Assembly (NCBI GenBank): GCA_036705565.1
Contig: JAUBUY010000029.1
Strand: one strand, 5' to 3'
Length of the DNA: 64,000 nt
DNA from: Microcoleus sp036705565
GTDB taxonomy: Bacteria; Cyanobacteriota; Cyanobacteriia; Cyanobacteriales; Microcoleaceae
The notes under the pieces are model-generated. The model was not told where the DNA came from and ran no database searches. It saw only the letters and a program-made list of their open reading frames with translations. Of this stretch, positions 1 through 8,219 are shown piece after piece. A program made the translations under genes and the position numbers. The first letter of the stretch is position 1; every line of letters starts with the position of its first letter.

Positions 1-21
1 GCCCGTCCACTCATGACGGGC
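1..21. repeat. Short inverted repeat at window edge
   Basis: GCCCGTC and GACGGGC flank a 7-base spacer and form a perfect 7-bp stem. No T-run follows on the + strand, and the minus-strand downstream side lies outside the window. It could be the stem of a terminator for a gene to the left, but this cannot be settled here. Confidence 0.35.
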
Positions 22-97
22 TATAAGAGCCCATCCCACAATAACAATTAAAATTGTAAGTTATTTAATTCGCGATCCTTACTCCTACACCCGTTGG

Positions 98-267
98 GAG
101 GTCAAACAAAAAATATTCGATCATTTATTGACGACGAAAGCGGTAGGGAAAGGAACGGGATTAGGATTGGCGCACGGCTGATTGTAGTTGAGAAACACTT
201 TAGTATGCTAGAAGTCAACTCAACTTTAGATCGCGGTACAGAATTTATAATTTCACTGCCATGTTGA
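98..267 (+). pseudogene. Relic of a histidine kinase C-terminus (frameshifted)
   Basis: Reading from about base 98, one frame gives a G-box of a HATPase_c domain (FDHLLTTKAVGKGTGLGLA) and then hits TGA and TAG. After a one-base shift the reading continues as IVVEKH...LDRGTEFIISLPC and stops at 265-267. Together these match the last 50 or so residues of a PAS/GAF-type sensor kinase such as the one ending at 397. Nothing upstream in the window restores the rest of the kinase. I infer a decayed kinase copy with a single-base deletion. It lies on the opposite strand from the intact kinase next door, with the two 3' ends facing each other. Confidence 0.7.
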
Positions 268-396
268 ACATTACCTGGGTAATTTATAGCCAATTTTGGG
301 ATTTTTATTGAAAATTGAAAGTTTTTTACACCCGACTTTACAATTTATAGTGAGGGATAACTTCTGCCAAAGTCTTGATACTTCCGTCGGGCTAAT

Positions 397-2664
397 TCAT
401 AAAGGAATCTCGATCGCAAATTCCGTACCTTCTCCTACGGTGGAACGGCAGCTTAAGGATCCGGCGTGTTTTTCCGCGACAATTCGGTAACTGATGGCTA
501 ACCCTAAACCAGTGCCTTTTCCCATCGGTTTTGTCGTGAAAAACGGGTCAAATAATCGGCTACGCACGTCTTCTGTCATGCCGATCGCATTATCGGAAAT
601 GCGAATACAAATACTATTTTCGTTCAGGGCTTCTGTGCGAATGCTAATAGTTGGTTCCCAATCGTCGCCGCCGGCTGCCGCTCGCCTTTTTTGGTTGCAA
701 GCATCTTCCAATGCGTCAATACTGTTGCTCAGCAGGTTCATAAATACCTGATTTAGCTGACCTGCATAACATTCTATTAAGGGGAGTTTACCGTAATCTT
801 TGATTACTTTAATTTCTGGATAGTCGCCTCTGGCGCGCAGTTTGTTGTGTAAAATTAGCAGCGTATTGTCTATGCCTTCATGAACGTTGGTAGGCTTTTT
901 TACCGAGTCGTCTAAACGCGAGAAATTTCGCAAGCTCAGAACTATTTCGCGAATGCGATCGGCTCCCATTTTCATCGAAGATAATATTTTCAGTAAATCT
1001 TCTCTCAGAAATTCTAAATCGATATTGTCAATACATTCTTGAACTTCTACCAGCGGCTGAGGATAGTGTTTTTGGTAAAGTTCTACAAGCTGCAACAAGT
1101 CTCTGATATATTGGCTGGCGTAGGAAATATTGCCGTAGATAAAACTGACAGGGTTATTAATTTCGTGAGCTACTCCAGCTACCATTTGACCGAGACTTGA
1201 CATTTTTTCGGTATGAATTAGATGAGCTTGAGTTTCTCGGAGTTCTTTGAGAGCGATTTCTAGCTGCTGGGCTCTGTTGTTGGCGATCGCCTCGGAGAGG
1301 CGCAAAGCATCCTCCGCTGCTTTGCGCTCTGTGATGTCAAAAATGGCGCCGTTGAGGGATAAAACTTTACCGTCTGCGTTGAAAAGGGCTTGACCTTTCT
1401 CTGCAACCCACCGCACATTTCCGTCGCAGTGAATTAGGCGATATTCGATGATGTAAGGTTGTTTTGTCTTAATAGCCCGATCGATAATTGTCTCGATTTG
1501 CTCCACGTCATCGGCATGAACTATACTCGGAAAAGCCTGCACCGGTTTTTGCATAAAGTTAGCTGCCGGATAGCCGGAAATAGCTTCGATGCCACTGCTG
1601 ATAAAAGTTACGCTCGATCGCCCCGCAGCACTGCAGCGGTAAACCGCACCGGGAATGCTAGAAACTAATGACCTAAATTCTTCTTCCCTTTCTCGCAAAG
1701 CTGCCTCAATCCGCTTGCGTTCGCTAATGTCACGAGCAAACGCACACTGATATTCTTTGCCGTTAAATTCCAAATGGTTGATGGTAATTTCTACGGGAAA
1801 AATGCGACCGTACTTAGTGAGGTGGTGAACTTCAATATTAACCGAACCGCAGCGTTTTAAGACTTTCCAGTGCAAACTCCAAGCAGTTTGGGGAAAATCT
1901 GGATTGATGTCGTGCACGGTCATCGAGAGCAATTCTGCGGCAGAATATCCTAATGAAGTGCAAGCAGCGTCGTTGACGTACAAAAATTTACCGTCGGGCC
2001 CGATCCAGAATATCGCATCTGCCGATCGGTCGATCGCAAATTGAGTCAGTTGCAACTTTTCCTCAACCCGCTGGCGATCGGCAATTTCTTTTTCTAACTG
2101 TTCGTTAAGCGAATTGAGAGCTAAAGTGCGATCGACAATAGTATCTAAAGGGTAAATATCGAGCAATTGTTTTGCCAATTCTCCTTTCTCGATATCATAT
2201 TCGGGCTGATTTTGTTCTACTTTTTTTAAAGACATTTGTTGAAATTTTTCTTTTTGATTGAAACCAGACTCGGCAAGTGCTTTCGGCATGAGGGCGAGGG
2301 CAGTTGCGGCTAAAAGCAAAGAAATCAAAGCACTTGCTGCTTTGAGAGTTATCAACAGCCAATATATGGAATGCCAAAGCGTCCAAACTTCCGTCAATTT
2401 AGCGGCGCTCCAGGCAAAAAAAACAATGGCAAACAGCCGGAAAATCTTGCGCTGAGAACCTTGGCGGGTAAAATAAACTAACGATAGGGCGATCGAGCAA
2501 TAAGCCAGTGCCGTCAGCGAGTCAAAAACAGCGTACAATCGCAACTCCGGCACCAGGTTGCAGGCGAGTCTAGAAGATACAGCAAGTGTGGAAAAAAAAA
2601 TTGTTAATTGTTCTTGCATAAAGTTCAAGAAAAAAATTATCTGTACCAATGCAAATCGGATCAA
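397..2664 (-). CDS. PAS-PAS sensor histidine kinase with ethylene-receptor-like membrane domain
   Basis: 755 residues. Residues about 45-125 hold three membrane helices whose pattern (D48, ALAY, SIALSLVYF, then VWTLW and a long helix) resembles the ethylene-binding domain of ETR1/SynEtr1. The copper ligands Cys65 and His69 of ETR1 align with Trp85 and Lys89. Two PAS domains follow (about 206-316 and 329-446, each ending in a D-I-[ST]-E-R-K motif), then HisKA with phospho-acceptor H500 in HEINNP, then HATPase_c from about 590. The first G-box reads DNAIGM where DNGIGM is usual; the GKGTGLGLA box is intact. There is no receiver domain and no partner regulator nearby. Alternative starts at Met1 or Met16 cannot be separated, as neither has a clear Shine-Dalgarno. 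The kinase call is firm; the signal sensed is unknown. Confidence 0.92.
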   Translation of the reverse strand: MIRFALVQIIFFLNFMQEQLTIFFSTLAVSSRLACNLVPELRLYAVFDSLTALAYCSIALSLVYFTRQGSQRKIFRLFAIVFFAWSAAKLTEVWTLWHSIYWLLITLKAASALISLLLAATALALMPKALAESGFNQKEKFQQMSLKKVEQNQPEYDIEKGELAKQLLDIYPLDTIVDRTLALNSLNEQLEKEIADRQRVEEKLQLTQFAIDRSADAIFWIGPDGKFLYVNDAACTSLGYSAAELLSMTVHDINPDFPQTAWSLHWKVLKRCGSVNIEVHHLTKYGRIFPVEITINHLEFNGKEYQCAFARDISERKRIEAALREREEEFRSLVSSIPGAVYRCSAAGRSSVTFISSGIEAISGYPAANFMQKPVQAFPSIVHADDVEQIETIIDRAIKTKQPYIIEYRLIHCDGNVRWVAEKGQALFNADGKVLSLNGAIFDITERKAAEDALRLSEAIANNRAQQLEIALKELRETQAHLIHTEKMSSLGQMVAGVAHEINNPVSFIYGNISYASQYIRDLLQLVELYQKHYPQPLVEVQECIDNIDLEFLREDLLKILSSMKMGADRIREIVLSLRNFSRLDDSVKKPTNVHEGIDNTLLILHNKLRARGDYPEIKVIKDYGKLPLIECYAGQLNQVFMNLLSNSIDALEDACNQKRRAAAGGDDWEPTISIRTEALNENSICIRISDNAIGMTEDVRSRLFDPFFTTKPMGKGTGLGLAISYRIVAEKHAGSLSCRSTVGEGTEFAIEIPL

Positions 2665-3031
2665 ATCTAATTATTTGATTTCGGCTAGTGAAATATTTAC
2701 ATAATTATATACTTTTTTCATTTTTTATGAAACAGCTATTTTTTCAGGAAATGTCAAAACTGTCGAGGTGGGGCCCTGGGAACGAAGTTTTTCCCAAGCA
2801 TGAGCCATGCCGAGCGTCACGGCTCGCAACGTAAGCATTGCTCCCTGTGACGGAATACATAGGTTTGCCTACTGATTGCTTCAGAAACATTTAAATAGTT
2901 AACGATCGCTATTAAATTTTCTTTGAGATTACTTAAGCAGTGAGCCAGGGGTTAAAAACCCCTGGCTCACAGATGGACTAACAGACTTTTAAGGCAAAGA
3001 AAATCTCAATTTTTCCGCTGGAAATCCACAA
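2665..3031. other. Intergenic region with strong inverted repeat
   Basis: No gene seen. At 2940-2970 a perfect 14-bp stem (GTGAGCCAGGGGTT / AACCCCTGGCTCAC) surrounds three bases. It lies downstream of the minus-strand aminopeptidase gene and could end its transcript, but no T-run follows on that strand. It may instead be a dispersed palindromic element. A second, imperfect palindromic stretch rich in GAGCC/GGCTC lies at about 2800-2830. Confidence 0.5.
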
Positions 3032-4510
3032 TTAAGCACCGCCCAGCGCCCAATGCACCAAAGTCCGAACACCAAAACCAGTAGCCCCAGGGCCATTATA
3101 GCCATTTTCTTTGTCAGTCCAAACCGGGCCGGCAATATCTAAATGCGCCCATGCAGTATCCTTTACAAACTGCTTCAAAAATAGCGCCGCCGTAATCGAA
3201 CCGCCGGGACGCGGGCCAGTATTTTTCATGTCGGCGTGCAATGCTTTCAACCCCTCAAAATACTTCTCTTCCATCGGCATCCGCCAAAATTTTTCGCCGG
3301 CCAATTCTGAGGCGGCGACTATTTCGGCAGCGACGCTATCTTGAGGACTCCACAAACCCGCGATATCGTCGCCTAAAGCAATTACGCAGGCCCCGGTTAG
3401 AGTTGCTAAATCTACTATTGCGTCAACTCCCAATTTATCAGCAAATACCAAAGCATCAGCCAGGGTTAAACGACCTTCAGCGTCGGTATTGTTGACTTCA
3501 ATTGTTTTGCCGTTGGAAGCTGTAAGAATGTCTCCAGGGCGCATGGCGCGGCCGCTGATCATGTTTTCTGTGACGGCGCTGATAAAGTGAACTTCCACAT
3601 CGGGTTTGATGTGACCGATCGCCTTTGCCGCTCCCAAAGTAGCCGCAGCGCCGCCCATATCTACTTTCATCATTTCAATGCCGCTGCCCGCACCTTTGAT
3701 GTTCAAACCGCCAGAATCAAAGGTCAATCCTTTGCCGACAATTGCTATTTTGCGGCGCGGTGTGCCTTCGGGTTTGTAAGTTAAATGGATGAATTTAGGC
3801 GGTAAATCAGATGCTAGGGCAACGCCGAGAAAGGCTCCCATTCCAAGTTTTTCGCAGTCTTCTCGCTCCAATATTTCTAATTCTAAACCGCATTCGGTAG
3901 CTAGACTTTGAGCGGTTTCTGCCATGGTAATCGGGGTGACAAAATTTGCAGGCGCTGCGACTAATTCCCGTGCTAAAATGACTCCGGCAGTGATTTGGCG
4001 GGCGCGGACGATCGCACTTTCGGTACCGGCAAAACCGAGCAAATGAATTTGTTCGAGTTGCGGGCTTTTGTCTTCCTGTTCCGATTTGAAACGGTTGTCT
4101 TGATTCAAGGAGAGTTCTACACCTTCGGCGATGGCGCTTGCTGTAGAATCCGGCGCGTTTTTCCACACCGGAAAGCTAATTCCGAGGGTTTTGCATTTCT
4201 CTTTTTTGGCTAACTTGGCGCAAACGCCTGCAGCTTGCCGCACGGTGTCTAATTTTAAGTCCTCTGTTTTGCCCAAACCGACGATCGCAATTTTGCGAAT
4301 GGGATTATTGCCGCCGACGCGGGTGATGGCGCTCGTGCCCACTTTGCCCTTAAAATCTACTTCCAGTAGCAGCTCTTTCAAAGTGCCTGCAAGCTTTTCA
4401 TCTAATTGTGCCAGCTCGCCGGTGAATTCCAAGCCGTCCTCAAATAGACCAATTGCCAGGGCGTCTCCTGTCCAAACAGAGCGGGGCGTATCGGTGACTA
4501 GAAATTCCAT
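3032..4510 (-). CDS. pepA: Leucyl aminopeptidase (M17 family)
   Basis: 492 residues, normal full length for the family. Removes N-terminal residues from peptides in the cytoplasm using two metal ions. The family signature NTDAEGRL is present, as are the metal/catalytic segments KGLTFDSGG and MMKVDMGGAA, in the C-terminal catalytic half; the N-terminal domain (about 1-165) is the less conserved macro-like domain. The start ATG at 4510 gives MEFLVTDTPRS. The gene stands alone: the kinase downstream is 367 bases away, and the transglycosylase upstream is divergent. Identification rests on the signature and full-length architecture. Confidence 0.96.
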   Translation of the reverse strand: MEFLVTDTPRSVWTGDALAIGLFEDGLEFTGELAQLDEKLAGTLKELLLEVDFKGKVGTSAITRVGGNNPIRKIAIVGLGKTEDLKLDTVRQAAGVCAKLAKKEKCKTLGISFPVWKNAPDSTASAIAEGVELSLNQDNRFKSEQEDKSPQLEQIHLLGFAGTESAIVRARQITAGVILARELVAAPANFVTPITMAETAQSLATECGLELEILEREDCEKLGMGAFLGVALASDLPPKFIHLTYKPEGTPRRKIAIVGKGLTFDSGGLNIKGAGSGIEMMKVDMGGAAATLGAAKAIGHIKPDVEVHFISAVTENMISGRAMRPGDILTASNGKTIEVNNTDAEGRLTLADALVFADKLGVDAIVDLATLTGACVIALGDDIAGLWSPQDSVAAEIVAASELAGEKFWRMPMEEKYFEGLKALHADMKNTGPRPGGSITAALFLKQFVKDTAWAHLDIAGPVWTDKENGYNGPGATGFGVRTLVHWALGGA

Positions 4511-4848
4511 GTTTTGATTTACACTTTAGATTTTAGATTTTTGATTGTACTTTGCAGTGGGTGGTTTGTGGTTTTTCGTTGGTGCGGGGAAATAGATCGA
4601 TCGCACAAATTTTCGGCTCCACATCAAAATAAATTCTGCTACTATATCAGCCAAGTCCGCCTGCGATCGGATCTTCCACCAATCTCAATCATCTGTTTGG
4701 GGGTCGGCTGTCCGTTTTTGCCCCACTATTAACATTTATTTCTCGTTGAACAGGCATCCTGCCTGTGATGGCGTAGAACACCCATCCTGCCTCTGATGGC
4801 TCTTGACAAACGATCGGTTCTCTATATCTTATTCTCTTAAATTTTCCC
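4511..4848. other. Divergent intergenic region between pepA and transglycosylase genes
   Basis: Holds the promoter regions of two divergent genes. Contains two degenerate copies of the dispersed GAACAGGCATCCTGCCTGT element at about 4748-4800 (the second is CACCCATCCTGCCTCTGATGG), a short TTTAGATTTTAGATTTTTGATT heptamer stretch next to the pepA start, and a sigma70-like promoter close to the transglycosylase start. Confidence 0.6.
4803..4830 (+). promoter_or_regulatory. Candidate sigma70-type promoter of the transglycosylase gene
   Basis: TTGACA at 4803-4808 and TATCTT at 4825-4830 are 16 bases apart. Transcription would start near 4837, leaving a leader of only about 12 bases before the ATG at 4849. 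No Shine-Dalgarno is visible in that leader. Spacing and hexamers are seen; use as a promoter is inference. Confidence 0.4.
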
Positions 4849-7050
4849 ATGCTAAAACGACGCCGGGCCCGATTTTCTGTTTTAATCAGCGTTTCAGTTT
4901 GCGTTATTGCGATCGGCTCTTTGGTTGCTGCGATGAAATTGATGGGTTTGGGCTCATCCCAGAAGGCCGAGCAGCCCCAGAATGCAGCGAATTCCGAATC
5001 GCAAGTCAAGATGCTGGTATCGCTGTCACCGAGCGAGCGATCGGCGAAATTAGTTGAAATTGCAGCCAGTCAGCCTCCTGCAAGTACGAACCCGCAGCAG
5101 CAAATCTCCCCTCAAAGCCGCGCCCGCTACCTGCTGGCCAGCGATTTAATCCAGCAAGGAAATGCCGCCAAAGCATTAAAATTATTGGACAAATTAGAGC
5201 AAGAATATCCGGTTTTAGCCTCTCACATTGCCCTAAAAAGGGCCCGAGCTTACCAATTGAGCGGCGACAAAGGCAAAACTAAAAAAGCTTGGGAGGAACT
5301 GCTCAAAAACTATCCGAGGGACCCGGTAGCAGCGGAAGCTTTATATGTTTTAGGCAAGTCAAAACCGGAATATTGGCAACAGGCAATTACTGAATTTCCC
5401 GCTCATCCCCGCAGCGTAGAAATTGCTCTCGGCAAGTTAAAAGAAAATCCCAATCAGCCCCAGTTAATGCTGCTAGTAGCAAAACACGGTCATTATGTCA
5501 AAGATTACGGGACAATTGTGGAACAACTGGTGCAGCGAAACAGCGCAGGTTTGAAACCGGAAGATTGGGAAGAAATTGCCTTTGGCTATTGGGAAAAACA
5601 AGATTATGGCAAAGGAGCTATTGCTTACGGGAAAGCTCCCCGCAACGCCAAAAATCTTTACCGCAAAGCTCGCGGTTTGTGGCTCGACGGAAAAATCCCG
5701 GAATCGAGAATTGCCTATCAAGAATTAGTGCGCGATTTTCCCGATGCCGAAGATACTGGTTTGGGTTTAATTCGGCTATCGCGGCTGAGCGAACCGAAAG
5801 AAGCGATCGTTTTGCTCGATCGAGTTATTAGCAAATTCCCCAATCATGCCCCCGAAGCTTTGTTAGATAAATCCCAACTTCTCGACAAAGCACGCAGTGG
5901 TCAATCCGCCTCAGATACCCGGAAGTTGCTCTTGACAAAATACAATAATTCTGATAAAGCAGGCGAATTGCGGTGGACGATCGCCCAACAGTTTGCCAAA
6001 GGCGGAGATTTAAAATCAGCTTGGCAGTGGGCCAGAGAATTAACCACCCATAATCCCGACAGCGAACAAGCTCCAGAAGCAGCATTTTGGGTCGGGAAAT
6101 GGGCACAGCAACTCGGTCGGCAACAAGACGCCAAGACTGCATTTGAGTACACTATATTACGCTATCCAGAATCATATTTTGCGTGGCGATCGGCTGTACT
6201 TCTCGGCTGGCCCGTCGGCGACTTTACCACAGTCCGAGATTTGTCTCCCAATGTAGTGCGGCCGCCTCAGCGCCCCGAACCAATGGCAGGTTCTCCTGCC
6301 TTGAAAGAACTCTATCAATTAGGTCAAGATAGAGATGCTTGGACGCTGTGGCAAATAGAATTTATCGACCGCGTAGAACCCAGTATTGCCGAACAGTTTA
6401 CCGACGGTTTAATGCGAGTTGCAGTCGGAGACAATTTAGACGGTTTGTGGATGGTTGGGAGTTTGCGGCAGCGCGATAAACCAGATGATAGAACCCAATA
6501 CCTCGAACTCAGACAGCAACCGATTTATTGGCAAGCACTTTATCCTTTTCCTTACTTAGAAACCATTGTCAAATGGTCGCAAGATCGCAAAATAAATCCA
6601 GTATTAGTAACAGCATTGATCCGGCAAGAATCGCGATTTATGCCCGCTATTAAATCATCAGTTGGCGCCACAGGTTTAATGCAAGTAATGCCGGAAACAG
6701 CAGCTTGGGTTGCTGGACAAATTAGCCTCAAAAAGTATTCATTGGAGAATGTGGACGACAACGTTAAACTCGGTACATGGTATTTGGATCACACTCACGA
6801 CGAGTACAAGAATAACTCAATGTTAGCTGTGGCGAGTTATAATGCCGGGCCAACTGCAGTATCAGATTGGTTGAAGAGGTTTAATTTTAGTGACCCGGAT
6901 GCTTTTGCGGAAAAGATTCCGTTTCCTGAAACCAAAGGATACGTAAAATCGGTGTTTGAGAATTACTGGAATTATCTGCGGATTTACAATCCAGAAGTTA
7001 ATCAGTTAATGAGTGAGCATTATGCGGCTGCTCAGAAAAAAGCAAAGTGA
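4849..7050 (+). CDS. Soluble lytic transglycosylase (SLT family)
   Basis: 733 residues. Cleaves the MurNAc-GlcNAc bond of peptidoglycan, leaving an anhydro end. Residues about 9-30 are one hydrophobic segment (signal peptide or anchor), placing it in the periplasm. Residues about 80-540 form a long run of TPR-like helical pairs, as in the SLT70 superhelix. The C-terminal 150 residues are the lysozyme-like SLT domain: catalytic E594 in IRQESRF, then GATGLMQVMPETA and the VASYNAGP motif. All three hallmarks are present, so it should be active. Single gene; the next genes run the other way. Somewhat longer than E. coli Slt70, through extra helical repeats. Confidence 0.93.
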   Translation: MLKRRRARFSVLISVSVCVIAIGSLVAAMKLMGLGSSQKAEQPQNAANSESQVKMLVSLSPSERSAKLVEIAASQPPASTNPQQQISPQSRARYLLASDLIQQGNAAKALKLLDKLEQEYPVLASHIALKRARAYQLSGDKGKTKKAWEELLKNYPRDPVAAEALYVLGKSKPEYWQQAITEFPAHPRSVEIALGKLKENPNQPQLMLLVAKHGHYVKDYGTIVEQLVQRNSAGLKPEDWEEIAFGYWEKQDYGKGAIAYGKAPRNAKNLYRKARGLWLDGKIPESRIAYQELVRDFPDAEDTGLGLIRLSRLSEPKEAIVLLDRVISKFPNHAPEALLDKSQLLDKARSGQSASDTRKLLLTKYNNSDKAGELRWTIAQQFAKGGDLKSAWQWARELTTHNPDSEQAPEAAFWVGKWAQQLGRQQDAKTAFEYTILRYPESYFAWRSAVLLGWPVGDFTTVRDLSPNVVRPPQRPEPMAGSPALKELYQLGQDRDAWTLWQIEFIDRVEPSIAEQFTDGLMRVAVGDNLDGLWMVGSLRQRDKPDDRTQYLELRQQPIYWQALYPFPYLETIVKWSQDRKINPVLVTALIRQESRFMPAIKSSVGATGLMQVMPETAAWVAGQISLKKYSLENVDDNVKLGTWYLDHTHDEYKNNSMLAVASYNAGPTAVSDWLKRFNFSDPDAFAEKIPFPETKGYVKSVFENYWNYLRIYNPEVNQLMSEHYAAAQKKAK

Positions 7051-7064
7051 ATTATTCGTGGTGT

Positions 7065-7206
7065 GGGGGCGGGTTTATCTAAATTGTTGGTAATCCTTAG
7101 ATATTTTTGGTGGAACCCGCCCCTACCAAATAGGGTTTCGTAGGGGTGGGTTCCACCAACCATAATCGCCCCAAACAAACAATTTCAAAAACCCGCCCCC
7201 ACCCAA
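7065..7206. repeat. Dispersed TAGGGGCGGGTT-type repeat cluster
   Basis: GGGGGCGGGTTT (about 7065) pairs with AACCCGCCCCTACC (about 7114), followed by another inverted pair, TAGGGGTGGGTTCCACC (about 7141) and AACCCGCCCCC (about 7190). The same family occurs at 10398-10454 and 40341-40401, and in part near 52440. It lies between two convergent genes and may fold into a terminator-like structure. Confidence 0.6.
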
Positions 7207-7239
7207 CAAACAATCATCAGTAATTGACCGGAGATGATA

Positions 7240-7737
7240 TCAGCGGCATCCCAAAGAATCGCGAGTAGAAATCCCAGTTTGGGAATTAATCCCGGTGGCC
7301 TTTGTGCACAATTCTTTAACTTGTGATCCGTCCATAATTGCATCAGTAAAGTCAGCGCCGGTAATATCAGCTCCCTCAAAAGTAGAACGCAGCAAAATTG
7401 TTTCTGCTAATATTGCATCGCTTAAATCGGCCTTAGTAAATTTAACTTGATCAATCATTGCATTAGTTAAATTTGCTCCGTGCAAATTCGCCTCAGTCAT
7501 CACCGAAGCGCTCATAATTGCTCCCCGCAAATCGGCATTAGAAAAATTAGTCAAGTCCATATTAGCGTTAGAAAACTCAGCGGCCCGCAGCATTTGACCA
7601 GAAAAATCGCGTCTTGTCAGTTCGGCGTTGCTAAAGGACAAGGGCGGAGCGTAATATTTAGATTGAGCTTGGGCTGGCCGCGGCAGGATGAAGATAGTTA
7701 GCGCGAATAGGAATGCTGCTAGTTGCCGGAGTTTCAT
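7240..7737 (-). CDS. Exported pentapeptide-repeat protein
   Basis: 165 residues. Residues 1-25 are a signal peptide ending in A-Q-A, so the protein is sent across the thylakoid or plasma membrane. Residues about 35-135 are A(D/N)LXX pentapeptide repeats (for example FSNADLRGAI, ANLHGANLTNA, FEGADITGADF) that build a right-handed beta helix. A short Cys-containing tail follows (ELCTKATG...SLGCR); two Cys about 22 residues apart could form a disulfide, as in luminal pentapeptide proteins. No catalytic motif. Biochemical role unknown. Convergent with the transglycosylase gene upstream in coordinates. Confidence 0.85.
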   Translation of the reverse strand: MKLRQLAAFLFALTIFILPRPAQAQSKYYAPPLSFSNAELTRRDFSGQMLRAAEFSNANMDLTNFSNADLRGAIMSASVMTEANLHGANLTNAMIDQVKFTKADLSDAILAETILLRSTFEGADITGADFTDAIMDGSQVKELCTKATGINSQTGISTRDSLGCR

Positions 7738-7846
7738 AATTCTGATATTCTCGCAAGGTGGGTATTTCGTAGTGTATCCCGAACTTTGGTCGATCGACTA
7801 AACAGTTACAATCTGAATTAATAGTGATGGAGATGGAAAAAAAGAT

Positions 7847-8215
7847 ATGCTAAGTTTTTTCTTAACTTGGATAGTAGCCGCAGTTTCGCTGGTCATTACC
7901 GCTAACATTGTACCAGGTATGGCGGTGGTTAGCTTTCCGGCGGCGATGCTGGCTGCTGTTGTTATCGGATTGGTGAATGCGGTTGTCAAACCGATTATTA
8001 CATTGCTGACGCTTCCTTTGACCATTATTACTTTAGGTTTGTTTTTATTCGTTGTCAATGCAATTTCGCTTTCCCTGGCTTCCTGGTTAGCGAGTGTGTT
8101 CAGTATCGGCTTTGTGGTTAACGGTTTTTGGCCGGCTTTGGTGGGTTCCATTGTGTTGTCATTCGTTTCTGGGTTGATTGGTCGATTTGTGAATGCCAAT
8201 ACTTTGTCTCAGTAG
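7847..8215 (+). CDS. Small four-helix membrane protein, phage-holin family (DUF360-like)
   Basis: 122 residues, almost entirely hydrophobic, with four predicted membrane helices (about 1-22, 27-50, 53-80 and 88-115). The pattern of a short loop carrying N-A and K-P between helices 2 and 3 (GLVNAVVKPIITLLTLP) is typical of the small "phage holin family IV" membrane proteins found in many bacteria. These are chromosomal and not linked to a prophage here. Function unknown. Its stop is only four bases from the end of the convergent cbiG gene, leaving no room for a terminator between them. Confidence 0.8.
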   Translation: MLSFFLTWIVAAVSLVITANIVPGMAVVSFPAAMLAAVVIGLVNAVVKPIITLLTLPLTIITLGLFLFVVNAISLSLASWLASVFSIGFVVNGFWPALVGSIVLSFVSGLIGRFVNANTLSQ

Positions 8216-8219
8216 TAGA

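Noticed and set aside
2940..2970. 14-bp stem hairpin as terminator of pepA
   Set aside because: Not called a terminator because no T-run follows on the minus strand; kept only as an inverted repeat.
3807..4517. Frames of 119 and 128 codons overlapping pepA
   Set aside because: Shadow frames of a well-supported gene; no motif and no ribosome site.
7847..8215. Holin-family protein as evidence of a prophage
   Set aside because: No other phage gene is nearby; this membrane family is common in chromosomes.
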